Positions 1 to 8,021 of a stretch of DNA of 64,000 bases are shown piece after piece. Source of the stretch: Arcobacter sp. CECT 8985. Its GTDB lineage: Bacteria; Campylobacterota; Campylobacteria; Campylobacterales; Arcobacteraceae. A model generated the notes under the pieces. That model worked only from the letters and a program-made list of their open reading frames with translations. It was not told the DNA's origin and searched no databases. The stretch covers positions 124,001-188,000 of the forward strand of contig NZ_PDKC01000001.1 of NCBI RefSeq assembly GCF_004116495.1, given 5' to 3'. The translations under genes were made by a program, and so were the position numbers. Positions within the stretch are counted from its first letter, which is position 1. Each line of letters begins with the position of its first letter.

Positions 1-362
1 TTATTTTTATATTTAAAATTAACTTTTGAATTGTTAAGTTTTAGACTGTAACTGTTTTTATTATATTTCATCCAAGAGTTATTTGAAGAAATTATTGCAT
101 TTTTTAATACATTAGAAAAAAGTTTCTCACCAGCTTTATTTATAGTAGCTTTATCTAATTGGGTTAAAAATTTAGTATTTGATAAAACTCTTTTTGAATT
201 TACATTTTTAATACCACTTTTTATTTGATTTATTTGAATTTTATATTTTTTTGAATCAACGGTATTAAAAATATTAGAAAAATTTCTATTTATAAGAGTT
301 ATAATAATTGCTAATAAACAAATTGAAAAAATAACTTCAATTAGACTAAAAGCTCTTTTCAT
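1..362 (-). CDS. Prepilin-like protein, 3' end outside window
   Basis: The reading frame starts with ATG at 362 and stays open to the left edge, so the C-terminus is missing. The N-terminus is MKRAFSLIEV followed by a hydrophobic stretch (IFSICLLAIIITLI). This is the class III signal of type IV prepilins and pseudopilins: a short basic leader, cleavage before Phe, a Glu at mature position 5, and one membrane helix. The residue before the cleavage point is Ala rather than the usual Gly, which is tolerated in some pseudopilins. The ATG directly follows the TAA of the upstream small gene, so translation is probably coupled. The family suggests a minor pilin or a type II secretion/competence pseudopilin; which one cannot be decided from this fragment. 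Confidence 0.75.
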   Translation of the reverse strand, partial: MKRAFSLIEVIFSICLLAIIITLINRNFSNIFNTVDSKKYKIQINQIKSGIKNVNSKRVLSNTKFLTQLDKATINKAGEKLFSNVLKNAIISSNNSWMKYNKNSYSLKLNNSKVNFKYKN

Positions 363-572
363 TTATAATGAAGGTATTTTATTTGATATTTGTTCTATTT
401 CTTGCTTGAACTTAGAATGTTCTTGTGAAAGTCTTATATAAGCAGCTAGTAACTCTCTTGTATCCAAATTTTTATCAGTTTCTAAATACCTTGTTATCTC
501 ATTTTTTAATGATTCGTCTACACTTATCGTATAAGCCATATTATTAATATGAAAAGTCAATTTCTGAGTCAC
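363..572 (-). CDS. Small protein, possibly ZapA-like
   Basis: This encodes 69 residues. I take the GTG at 572 as the start because AAGG lies about eight bases upstream; the internal ATG at 539 has no ribosome binding site. The gene overlaps the end of its upstream neighbour by 29 bases and is followed without a gap by the prepilin-like gene, so the three form an operon. A short beta-type segment (LTFHINNMAYTISVDE) is followed by helices with a C-terminal coiled-coil-like stretch (LSQEHSKFKQEIEQI). This layout and size resemble the FtsZ-associated protein ZapA, but the match is only visual. No catalytic motif is seen. Confidence 0.5.
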   Translation of the reverse strand: MTQKLTFHINNMAYTISVDESLKNEITRYLETDKNLDTRELLAAYIRLSQEHSKFKQEIEQISNKIPSL

Positions 573-774
573 TCTTGTTACCTTTTTTTAATGTAATTGC
601 GCTATCAATCCGTAAAAGCATATCTTGATTATTTCTTGTTAATTCATCATTCAAATTTTTCAATTCATTTAATTCTTGTATTAAAGAGTCATTCTCAATC
701 TTTACTCTTTCATAATCACGAATTAATTTTTCAATTTTTGAATCAAGTGCTTCTGTAATTTCCATGCTTTGCAT
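544..774 (-). CDS. Small coiled-coil protein, possibly ZapB-like
   Basis: A 76-residue, highly charged protein. Leu, Ile and Val recur at heptad spacing from about residue 10 to 60 (for example LIRDYERVKIENDSLIQELNEL), predicting one long coiled coil. GGAAG sits about 11 bases before the first ATG, which supports that start over the second ATG four codons later. It is the first gene of the operon with the ZapA-like protein and the prepilin-like protein. Short coiled-coil proteins next to a ZapA-like gene suggest a cell-division role such as ZapB, but that is inference. No enzyme motif is present. Confidence 0.55.
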   Translation of the reverse strand: MQSMEITEALDSKIEKLIRDYERVKIENDSLIQELNELKNLNDELTRNNQDMLLRIDSAITLKKGNKSDSEIDFSY

Positions 775-992
775 TTTAACACAAACTTCCTACTAATTAA
801 ATTATTTATTATTAAGTACTTATCTTAAAACCCATCTTGTTATTTTCATATTTTGTATTTTACACTTTAAATAATGAAAAATCTATTATTATAATATATA
901 TATTACTATTATTTTTTAAAATATAATATTAAGTCAAATAATAATATTATATTGCCTAATTTTTAACACAAGAATTTAATAAGGAGTGATTA

Positions 993-1709
993 TTGGTTTA
1001 TTTAGTAGGTGCTGGACCAGGAGATATTGAACTTTTTACATTAAAAGCTGTAAATATTTTAAAAGAAGCTGATGTGATTTTATATGATGCTTTAGTAAAT
1101 GAAGATTTTATTCAATTTTGTAAAAAAGATTCAATAAAAATCAACGTAGGTAAAAGAAAAGGTCACCATATTAAAAATCAAGATGAGATAAATGAACTAC
1201 TTATAAAATATGCCAAAGAAAAACATATAGTTGTTAGATTAAAAGGTGGTACTCCATTCGTATTTGGAAGAGGATATGAAGAAGTAAAAGCTTTAAAACA
1301 AATTGGCATAACACCTATTATTATTTCAGGTGTATCTTCAACTACAAGTGTTCCAGAAAGCTTTATGATTCCATCTATTGATAGAAGTTTTTCTGATTCA
1401 TATAGAACAATTACAGGTCATGACTTACAAATATTTAATGAAATAGTAACTTCTTATCATAAAAGAGAAAATTTGATTATTATGATGGGTGCATATAAAG
1501 CAAAATTAATTGTTGAATCTTTATTACAAAAAGGTTTTCCACCTTCAACACCAATTGCTTATTTAAGTAAGGGCACAACAAAAGATGAAAAATGTCTAAT
1601 TTTTACATTAGAAGAAGTATCTAGAAAAGATGATAGTTTTTTTGAAGAGTTAAAAAGTTTAACTCCAGTTATTACTTATGTGGGAGAGACAATAAAGGCC
1701 TCTTATTGA
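993..1709 (+). CDS. cobA: Uroporphyrinogen-III C-methyltransferase (SUMT)
   Basis: The product uses two SAM to methylate uroporphyrinogen III at C2 and C7, giving precorrin-2 for siroheme, heme d1 or cobalamin. The N-terminus VYLVGAGPGDIELFTLKA is the tetrapyrrole methylase signature, and VVRLKGGTPFVFGRG is the second SAM-binding motif (about residues 81-96). Length is 238 residues, close to single-domain SUMT, without the CysG precorrin dehydrogenase part. Translation starts at TTG 993, with AAGGAG six bases upstream. No other siroheme gene lies nearby. The gene converges with the TerB-like gene, and a shared hairpin covers both stop codons. Confidence 0.9.
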   Translation: MVYLVGAGPGDIELFTLKAVNILKEADVILYDALVNEDFIQFCKKDSIKINVGKRKGHHIKNQDEINELLIKYAKEKHIVVRLKGGTPFVFGRGYEEVKALKQIGITPIIISGVSSTTSVPESFMIPSIDRSFSDSYRTITGHDLQIFNEIVTSYHKRENLIIMMGAYKAKLIVESLLQKGFPPSTPIAYLSKGTTKDEKCLIFTLEEVSRKDDSFFEELKSLTPVITYVGETIKASY

Positions 1710-1734
1710 AAAGGAATTATTCCTCTTCAATAAG
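1702..1734. terminator. Bidirectional hairpin between cobA and TerB-like gene
   Basis: An inverted repeat (CTTATTGAAAAGGAAT against ATTCCTCTTCAATAAG, one mismatch) spans the stop codons of both convergent genes. The stem is about 15 bp with almost no loop. T-tracts on either side are poor, so termination efficiency is uncertain. Confidence 0.55.
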
Positions 1735-2121
1735 TAATTGACCTTGTTCATATAAAGATGCAACTGCTTTTCCCCATTGAGAAAAGTAATCCATATTTCT
1801 TTTAGAAAATCCAAATGTTTTATTTATATCTTGTATTAACTCTTTTTCTTTAAAATCAAAAGAGTCATCTGCATGAATTAATATCATTAATTCAAGCATT
1901 ACTATTTTTTTACTTTTTTTTGTTTTAAAGTTTTTTAAAGTATCTTCTAAATCAAAAGTATCTACATCGAAAATGTCATCATTTTCTATACCCATTTCAA
2001 CACAATATTCTTCAATAATTTCGTGTTCTTTTTCACCATAATCACTATCTACTCTTGCAAGATAATGAGCAAGCCTTAAAAAACTAAATTTCTCTTTTGT
2101 TTGTAATTTCATTAATAGCAT
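1717..2121 (-). CDS. TerB-like family protein
   Basis: A soluble, acidic, all-helical protein of 134 residues. Two related helical halves each carry an acidic loop (LARVDSDYGEKEHEIIEEY near residue 22 and LIHADDSFDFKEKELIQDI near residue 81). This is the pattern of the TerB/DnaJ-associated domain, where Asp and Glu residues bind metal. The start at ATG 2121 is supported by AGGAA eight bases upstream. It stands alone between cobA and marC, with no other tellurite-resistance gene, so a role in tellurite resistance should not be assumed. The family is found widely as a stand-alone domain of unknown function. Confidence 0.6.
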   Translation of the reverse strand: MLLMKLQTKEKFSFLRLAHYLARVDSDYGEKEHEIIEEYCVEMGIENDDIFDVDTFDLEDTLKNFKTKKSKKIVMLELMILIHADDSFDFKEKELIQDINKTFGFSKRNMDYFSQWGKAVASLYEQGQLLIEEE

Positions 2122-2194
2122 ATATCAAATTCCTATTTATTTTATAAGTATGAAATTATATAATTTTTTTGTTAATAAATAATAAATAACTCTT

Positions 2195-2833
2195 CTATTT
2201 TGTTAAGAAAGGAAAAACTAAAATTAATCCAGAAATTATAAACTGAACAGAAATAGAAGCAAGAAATAAACCCATAACTCTTGAAACAACGTTAATTCCA
2301 GTAATTCCTAGTTTTTTATTTATATATGTAGACATTCTAAGTGTTCCCCAAATATAAAAAGCCAAAGTAGTAATAATTAAACTCATAATAACAAGATGCA
2401 TTAAACTATGACTTTTTTGAGAAAAAATAATAATTGTAGAAATTGCACCAGGACCTGCAATTAAAGGAATTGCTAAAGGTACTATTGCTATTTCTTTTGA
2501 TGTGTTTTTTGCTTCTTCTAATTCATTTTTTGTATGTTTTGCTTTTGGTATTTCTGCATTTAACATATTAATAGACATCAAAAGTAATAAAATACCTCCT
2601 GCAATTTTAAATGCTGCTATTGAAATTCCAAAAAATAGTAATATGTATTCACCAATCCACACAGAAACTATACCTGCAACTCCTGCAGCAATTGCTACAG
2701 TTTTTGCAGTTTGATTTCTATCTTCTTTTGAAGAAGTAGCAGTAAGTGATATAAAAATTGGTATTGCAGATAATGGACTAAAAATTGCCATAATACCAAT
2801 AAATACTTGAATATACTCATTAAGTGTTAACAC
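2195..2833 (-). CDS. MarC family integral membrane protein
   Basis: A 212-residue protein made almost entirely of hydrophobic helices, about six in all, of the MarC/UPF0056 family. Typical segments are FSPLSAIPIFISLT near the N-terminus and PLAIPLIAGPGAIST in the middle. The function of the family is not firmly known; the original link to multiple antibiotic resistance was withdrawn. The start is GTG 2833, directly after the TAG stop of livF, with AGGGG just upstream. It is therefore translationally coupled as the last gene of the liv operon, although nothing in its sequence ties it to amino acid transport. Confidence 0.85.
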   Translation of the reverse strand: MLTLNEYIQVFIGIMAIFSPLSAIPIFISLTATSSKEDRNQTAKTVAIAAGVAGIVSVWIGEYILLFFGISIAAFKIAGGILLLLMSINMLNAEIPKAKHTKNELEEAKNTSKEIAIVPLAIPLIAGPGAISTIIIFSQKSHSLMHLVIMSLIITTLAFYIWGTLRMSTYINKKLGITGINVVSRVMGLFLASISVQFIISGLILVFPFLTK

Positions 2834-3529
2834 CTATGCCCCTAAATATTTTTTTCTAATTTCATCTGAGTTCATTAACTCTTTTGCACTATTTTCTAGT
2901 GCAATTTCACCATTTTCTAATACATATGCATAATCAGAAATATTTAATGCTGCATAAGCATTTTGCTCTACTAAAAGAATAGTAATACCATCTTCTTTAA
3001 GTTTTGAAATAATATCAAATACTTCACCAATTATTTTAGGTGCCAAACCTAAACTTGGTTCATCTAACATTAACAATTTTGGAGAACTCATTAAAGCCCT
3101 TGCAATTGCAAGCATTTGTTGTTCACCACCACTCATTGTTCCTGCTAATTGTTTTCTTTTTTCTTTTAATCTTGGGAATAAATCATACATTGATTCTTGT
3201 AGTGAATCAAACTGTTCATCATTATTAAATGCTCCCATTCTTAAATTTTCATCAACACTTAAATTGATAAAAACTCTTCTTCCTTCTGGAACTAAAGATA
3301 TTCCACTTTGAATAACTTTAGGAGTTGAAAGTTTTGATATATTATGACCTTCAAAATATATTCTTCCTTTTCTTTTTACATCATTTACAATTGATTTTAG
3401 TGTTGATGTTTTCCCTGCTCCATTAGAACCTATTAAAGATACTATTTGACCTTTTTCAACTTTAAAATCAATTTTTTTAACAGCTCTAATCAAACCATAA
3501 TATACTTCTAAATCTCTTACTTTAAGCAT
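2834..3529 (-). CDS. livF: Branched-chain amino acid ABC transporter ATP-binding protein LivF
   Basis: One of two cytoplasmic ATPases powering high-affinity import of leucine, isoleucine, valine or related amino acids. Walker A is GSNGAGKTS (about residues 34-42), the signature is MSGGEQQM, Walker B is LLMLDEPSLGL, and the switch His is replaced by Gln in LLVEQNA, as is usual for LivF. The start at ATG 3529 (MLKVRDLEVYYG) has GGAG nine bases upstream; an in-frame TTG further upstream lacks this. It overlaps the 3' end of livG by eight bases. Length of 231 residues fits the family. Confidence 0.92.
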   Translation of the reverse strand: MLKVRDLEVYYGLIRAVKKIDFKVEKGQIVSLIGSNGAGKTSTLKSIVNDVKRKGRIYFEGHNISKLSTPKVIQSGISLVPEGRRVFINLSVDENLRMGAFNNDEQFDSLQESMYDLFPRLKEKRKQLAGTMSGGEQQMLAIARALMSSPKLLMLDEPSLGLAPKIIGEVFDIISKLKEDGITILLVEQNAYAALNISDYAYVLENGEIALENSAKELMNSDEIRKKYLGA

Positions 3530-4289
3530 GTTTAAAATCTCCAAGGTACGCTTTTATAACTTCTTCATCTTTGATAGCATCTGAAATATGACCTTCGAAA
3601 ATTGTTTTTCCATAATCAAGAACCATAACTCTATCACACAAATGGTTTACAAACTTCATATCATGTTCAATAAGTAAAATTGTAATATCAAATTTATCTC
3701 TAATATCAAATAGCAATTGTGCTAATTCTTTTGTTTCATTTGGATTCATTCCTGCTGCTGGTTCATCTAATAAAAGTAATTTAGGTGCAGCAGCTAATGC
3801 TCTTGCAATTTCAACTTTTCTTTGACTACCATATGACAATGAAGTTGCTTGTTCATGTGCATATTGTGCAATGCCTAAAACTTCCATAATTTCAAATGCT
3901 TTTTGTTTAATTCTTTTCTCTTCTTTAAAAAATCTTGGCAATCTAATAATCGTTTCTAAATAAGAGTATTTTGCTTGATAATCAAAAGCAATTAAAATAT
4001 TATCTAAAACTGTCATTGATTGAAAAAGTCTAATATTTTGGAATGTTCTTGCTATTCCTTTATGAACAATTTTATGTGGTTTTGTACCATCAATTCTTTG
4101 TCCATTAAATTTAACTGTTCCTTCACTTGGAGAATAATTTCCTGTAATGATATTAAACATTGTAGTTTTTCCTGCTCCATTTGGACCAATTAAACCATAT
4201 ATCTCTTTTGACTTAACAGAAAAAGAAGTATCTTTTATGGCAGTAACACCACCAAAATTTTTTGTAATATTACTAACTTCTAAAATCAT
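3522..4289 (-). CDS. livG: Branched-chain amino acid ABC transporter ATP-binding protein LivG
   Basis: The second ATPase of the Liv importer, 255 residues. Walker A is GPNGAGKTT (about residues 34-42), the ABC signature is LSYGSQRKVEIARAL, Walker B is LLLLDEPAAGMNP, and the switch histidine is in LLIEHDM. The tail VIKAYLGDF is typical of LivG. It overlaps livM by the four bases ATGA and livF by eight bases, so the ATPase pair is tightly coupled. The AGMNPNET segment after Walker B separates LivG from LivF. Confidence 0.93.
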   Translation of the reverse strand: MILEVSNITKNFGGVTAIKDTSFSVKSKEIYGLIGPNGAGKTTMFNIITGNYSPSEGTVKFNGQRIDGTKPHKIVHKGIARTFQNIRLFQSMTVLDNILIAFDYQAKYSYLETIIRLPRFFKEEKRIKQKAFEIMEVLGIAQYAHEQATSLSYGSQRKVEIARALAAAPKLLLLDEPAAGMNPNETKELAQLLFDIRDKFDITILLIEHDMKFVNHLCDRVMVLDYGKTIFEGHISDAIKDEEVIKAYLGDFKHA

Positions 4290-5326
4290 TTGTTAGCCTT
4301 TTTCTTTTTGAATAAATCTTTTAACTCTTTTTTACCCATAAGCCCTTCTCTTGCAAATAACATCACAACAATTAATAATAAAGAGAATACAACCATTCTC
4401 ATTCCTGGCATTGCATCTGTTTGATAACCAAAAATTTTCATTGGTTCATCTAAAAATCTCATCCATTCAAGTCCTGCCATAACAAATACAGTTCCTATAA
4501 TTGCACCTGTTGTACTTCCTAAACCACCTAAAACTATAATAATTAGTAGTTGGAATGTCAATAAGAATGAGAATAAATCAGGTGAAATTGAAGTTAATAA
4601 TGCAGCTAATAAACCTCCACCTATTCCTTCAAAAAATGCTGATGTAGTAAATGCTAAAGTTTTAATTTTAAATGTATTTACACCCATTGCAATTGCAGCA
4701 TCTTCATCATCTCGAACTGCTTTCATTGCTCTACCATATTTAGAATAGATTATATTTAAAATTGCTAAAACTGCAAATATTGCAAAGCCTCCAGTCCAAT
4801 ATAAATTAGAAGATTGTGGAATATCATTAATTCCTAAAGAACCATTAGTTATTTCAGGTGAATTAATAGCTAAAATCCTAATAATAAAACCAAAACCTAA
4901 TGTTACAATTGCAAGATAATCTCCTCTTACTCTAAAAACAGGGAAAGATAAAGATAATGCCAATAAAGAAGAGATAATTCCTGAAAAAATCAATGCCCAA
5001 AAAAAGTTAGCTTGTAGTGCTAAAATCCAAGGGTAAGGATCTTCAATATCATATTGATAAAGCATACCATCTGCATCAACTGTTAAAATCGCCGTAACAT
5101 AAGCACCAACTGCAATAAAGCCATTTGGCTCTAAGGAGAACTGCCCTGTTACACCATTTATCAAGTTATATGAAACTGCTAAAATAATAAAAATAGCTAC
5201 ATTATTAATAATTCTTACAGTGTATTCTTCAAAATGATTTTGAGCAAACCATGTAAACCAAATTGCTACTAAGATTATTGATAAGTTTATTAATCTTTGT
5301 TTTGTAAATATCGAATCTTCAATCAT
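4286..5326 (-). CDS. livM: Branched-chain amino acid ABC transporter permease LivM
   Basis: A 346-residue inner-membrane permease with about eight to ten hydrophobic helices. It has the LivM family core: NGVTGQFSLEPNGFIAVGAYVTA near residue 58 and RDDEDAAIAMGVNTFKIK (the ATPase coupling loop) near residue 205. It pairs with LivH to form the channel. The start lies one base after the livH stop. An insertion of polar residues around 85-97 (LTVDADGMLYQYDIEDPYPW) probably forms a periplasmic loop. The charged C-terminal tail KDLFKKKKANK is cytoplasmic. Confidence 0.92.
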   Translation of the reverse strand: MIEDSIFTKQRLINLSIILVAIWFTWFAQNHFEEYTVRIINNVAIFIILAVSYNLINGVTGQFSLEPNGFIAVGAYVTAILTVDADGMLYQYDIEDPYPWILALQANFFWALIFSGIISSLLALSLSFPVFRVRGDYLAIVTLGFGFIIRILAINSPEITNGSLGINDIPQSSNLYWTGGFAIFAVLAILNIIYSKYGRAMKAVRDDEDAAIAMGVNTFKIKTLAFTTSAFFEGIGGGLLAALLTSISPDLFSFLLTFQLLIIIVLGGLGSTTGAIIGTVFVMAGLEWMRFLDEPMKIFGYQTDAMPGMRMVVFSLLLIVVMLFAREGLMGKKELKDLFKKKKANK

Positions 5327-5327
5327 A

Positions 5328-6224
5328 TTAAAACCTACTCTTTTCTAAATCTTTTCCCATAATTCCTGTAGGTTTAAATAAAAGTACAAAAATTAAAAAT
5401 ACAAAGGCAAAAGCATCTTTATAACCAGCTAAATCTGGGAAAAATGCAACTACTACAACTTCTGTAAATCCTATAATAAACCCACCTAATACTGCACCTG
5501 TAACAGAACCAATACCTCCAACAACAGCAGCAGCAAAAGCTTTTAATCCAACTAAAACACCCATCATTGGTTCAACAGAAGGATAATTTATAACCCAAAA
5601 CACTCCACCAACAGCAGCAAGTGCAGAACCTAAAGCAAATACAATAGCAATAATTTTATTTGCATCAATACCCATTAGATTAACTGTTTTTATATCAAAA
5701 GATAAAGCTCTAATTGCCATTCCATATTTTGTTTTATATAAAACAAATAAAATACCTAATAATAAAATTAGAGTAACAAGTGGAACTAATATAGATGATG
5801 TAGAAAAAATTATTCCTGAAACATTAAAAATATTTTGCATATATTCTGGTACAGGAAAAGGTCTTGGAACTCCACCTGCAAATACTGTAAATGCATTTTC
5901 CAAAAAGAAAGAGATACCAATTGCAGTAATAAGCAATGAAATTCTTGGTGCTTCTCTTAAAGGTTTATATGCAATTTTATCTGTCAAAATACCCACTAAT
6001 GCAGATATAACTACTGACAATAAAACAGCCACAGGAAAAGGCAAATGAAATATAGAGATAAATGCATAAGCCAAAAATGCTCCAACCATCATAATGTCAC
6101 CATGTGCAAAGTTAATAAGTCTAAGCACTCCATATACCATAGTATAACCAATTGCAATCAGTGCGTACATTGAGCCTAAAGAAAACCCATTTACCATCTG
6201 TTGCATAAATGTAAATAAATCCAT
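5328..6224 (-). CDS. livH: Branched-chain amino acid ABC transporter permease LivH
   Basis: A 298-residue permease subunit. The N-terminus contains NGFSLGSMYALIAIGYTMVYGVLRLINFAHGD (about 12-43), the hallmark of LivH; the coupling loop is near FDIKTVNLMGIDANK. About eight membrane helices are visible. The start ATG 6224 has AGGGAGAATTA before it. It is separated from livK by 137 bases carrying a terminator and a second hairpin, so livHMGF expression probably depends on readthrough from livK or on a weak internal promoter. Confidence 0.92.
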   Translation of the reverse strand: MDLFTFMQQMVNGFSLGSMYALIAIGYTMVYGVLRLINFAHGDIMMVGAFLAYAFISIFHLPFPVAVLLSVVISALVGILTDKIAYKPLREAPRISLLITAIGISFFLENAFTVFAGGVPRPFPVPEYMQNIFNVSGIIFSTSSILVPLVTLILLLGILFVLYKTKYGMAIRALSFDIKTVNLMGIDANKIIAIVFALGSALAAVGGVFWVINYPSVEPMMGVLVGLKAFAAAVVGGIGSVTGAVLGGFIIGFTEVVVVAFFPDLAGYKDAFAFVFLIFVLLFKPTGIMGKDLEKSRF

Positions 6225-6251
6225 TAATTCTCCCTGAAAGTTATAAGAAAC

Positions 6252-6296
6252 TTTTACAATAATAAAAGGAACACTATTACTTTTATTATTGTAAAA
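6252..6296. repeat. 17-bp perfect inverted repeat between livK and livH
   Basis: Left arm 6252-6268 (TTTTACAATAATAAAAG) and right arm 6280-6296 are perfect reverse complements, around an 11-base loop. In livK-to-livH transcripts this forms a long AU-rich hairpin just downstream of the livK terminator. Its first four bases coincide with the terminator's U-tract (6293-6296), so the two structures cannot both be complete. It may stabilise the 3' end of livK mRNA or modulate readthrough. Confidence 0.75.
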
Positions 6297-6319
6297 AGCC
6301 TAGCAAAATGCTAGACTTT
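6293..6319 (-). terminator. Intrinsic terminator after livK
   Basis: On the minus strand the hairpin is AAAGTCTAGC, loop ATTTT, GCTAGGCTTT, followed by more T. Its stem contains five strong pairs (CTAGC/GCTAG) plus flanking pairs. It lies about 45 bases after the livK stop. The arrangement allows more LivK than membrane components, a usual design for binding-protein transporters. Confidence 0.8.
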
Positions 6320-6361
6320 GTATATTTAAAATATTATATAATTTAAATTAGTTTAAATTAA

Positions 6362-7477
6362 TTATGGATTTACAGTAGCTTTATATTGTGGTTTACCATT
6401 TACAATCTCTTTAATAATTGCAGATTTAATAGCATTACCATGTTTATCTATAGAAATAACTCCAGAAACTGCTTGAAAATCTTTAGTTTTTTTAATTTCT
6501 TTATTAATACACTCTGAATTTGATGGATCTTTACATTTATTCATTGCATTTATAAGTACATAATATGTATCAGCACCTAAAGCAGAAAATGAATTTAATG
6601 CATTTGAACCAGTTTGTTTTTCATAAGCTTTAATAAAATCAGTAGATTTTTTTGTTGGAGGATTTGTATAATCAAATGCATCTGTATATAAGTAACCATT
6701 TACAGCATCTCCACCTAAATCAATAAATGTTTGATTTGACACACCATCACCACTAATCATAGTTGTTTTAAGACCTAACTCTTTTGCTTGTCTTGCAAAC
6801 ATAGATGCTTCTGGATGATAAACAGGAAGGAAGATAATATCTGGATTTAATCTTTTTATTTGTGAAATAATAGCTTTATAATCTTTATCACCTGATGTAA
6901 TTCTAATTTTTTTAATAATTTTTCCACCAGCTTTTGTATAAGTTTTTTTGAAAGCTTTTGCCAATCCTAAAGAGTATACTGTAGCTTGATCAACAACTAA
7001 AACCGCTTTTTTCTTATTTTGGCTAATTGCATAATTTGCAACTACACTACCTTGAAATGAATCTGTAAAACAAACTCTATTTGCATATTTTTTTCTCATA
7101 GTTAGTTTGTCATTTGTAGCAGCTGGTGCAACAACAGGAATATGTTTTTTTTCTGCAATTGAGATAACTTGTGCAGTATTAGTAGAAATCATAGCTCCAA
7201 TAATTGCAACAGCTTTATCAGAAGAGATTAATCTAGTTGCTGCATTCGCAGTTTCAACTTTATCACCCTTATTATCTACTAATACAAGTTTAATTGTATC
7301 ACCATTATCTAATTTTGGTTGTAATTTATGTGCTAATTTAACACCAACCTCAGCATTTTGTCCATATGCAGCAACTGCACCTGACATTGGTAAGATTAAA
7401 CCTACTTTAATCTCTTTTGCAAAGGCCATAGTGCAAGTCAATGCAGTAGCAATTGATAAACCTATAATTTTTCTCAT
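6362..7477 (-). CDS. livK: Branched-chain amino acid ABC transporter substrate-binding protein LivK
   Basis: A periplasmic binding protein of 371 residues. A Sec signal peptide is clear: basic start MRKIIG, hydrophobic core, and AFA before KEIKVG, with cleavage expected after about residue 20. The mature part starts KVGLILPMSGAVAAYGQNAEVG, the type I periplasmic fold of Leu/Ile/Val-binding proteins. It is the promoter-proximal gene of livKHMGF-marC, and a terminator follows it. The ligand cannot be fixed; leucine-type amino acids are the default, but family members also bind amides or urea. Confidence 0.92.
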   Translation of the reverse strand: MRKIIGLSIATALTCTMAFAKEIKVGLILPMSGAVAAYGQNAEVGVKLAHKLQPKLDNGDTIKLVLVDNKGDKVETANAATRLISSDKAVAIIGAMISTNTAQVISIAEKKHIPVVAPAATNDKLTMRKKYANRVCFTDSFQGSVVANYAISQNKKKAVLVVDQATVYSLGLAKAFKKTYTKAGGKIIKKIRITSGDKDYKAIISQIKRLNPDIIFLPVYHPEASMFARQAKELGLKTTMISGDGVSNQTFIDLGGDAVNGYLYTDAFDYTNPPTKKSTDFIKAYEKQTGSNALNSFSALGADTYYVLINAMNKCKDPSNSECINKEIKKTKDFQAVSGVISIDKHGNAIKSAIIKEIVNGKPQYKATVNP

Positions 7478-7651
7478 TTTTTCTCCTTGTTAAAACGATA
7501 TAAGATTTTATGTAATTATTGAGAAAAAGTAAATAAAAATCATGCTATTTATTGAACATTTTTTGCAATTTTTTAATATTAATAAAATATAGAGGTTATA
7601 AATATCTTTATATTACAATTTAGTAATTAATTTATATTTAAACTATATTAA

Positions 7652-7993
7652 TCACTCTAATTCTAAACTCATTAAAAACATATCTTCCCCATCAACTACA
7701 TTTAAATTATTGCTATTACAAGATGGACATAAGAATTCATGCTTTTGTAAAGTAGAAGTTTTATTACAATCTAAACACTCGACGACGACTTTTTGATGAT
7801 TTATAATAAACTGTGCATTATCACATACTGTCTTTTCTTTAAATGTATCAAAAGCTGTTTGTAGTAAATCAGGCTCAACTCCACTTAATACTCCAATTTT
7901 TACAATTAATTTTGTTACTTTTGAAGCATTATTGTCTTTAACATATTGTTCGCACTGTTCAAGTAATGATTGAACGATACTATATTCGTGCAT
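7652..7993 (-). CDS. hypA: Hydrogenase nickel incorporation protein HypA
   Basis: HypA delivers Ni2+ with HypB to the large subunit of [NiFe]-hydrogenase; in Helicobacter it also serves urease. The start is the ATG at 7993, giving MHEYSIVQSL with the nickel ligand His2, and AGGAG lies five bases before it. A longer in-frame ORF starting at 8047 would bury His2. The structural zinc site is C73-x2-C76 and C89-x2-C92. Length is 113 residues, the normal size. It is the last gene of the hypB-C-D-gat-E-A operon and starts 28 bases after the hypE stop. Confidence 0.95.
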   Translation of the reverse strand: MHEYSIVQSLLEQCEQYVKDNNASKVTKLIVKIGVLSGVEPDLLQTAFDTFKEKTVCDNAQFIINHQKVVVECLDCNKTSTLQKHEFLCPSCNSNNLNVVDGEDMFLMSLELE

Positions 7994-8021
7994 TATTTCT
8001 CCTATAAAATTTTCATATTTA

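Noticed and set aside
775-992. Searched for tRNA, small ORFs or riboswitch before cobA
   Set aside because: Only AT-rich promoter-like sequence is visible; no conserved cobalamin or SAM riboswitch core was recognised.
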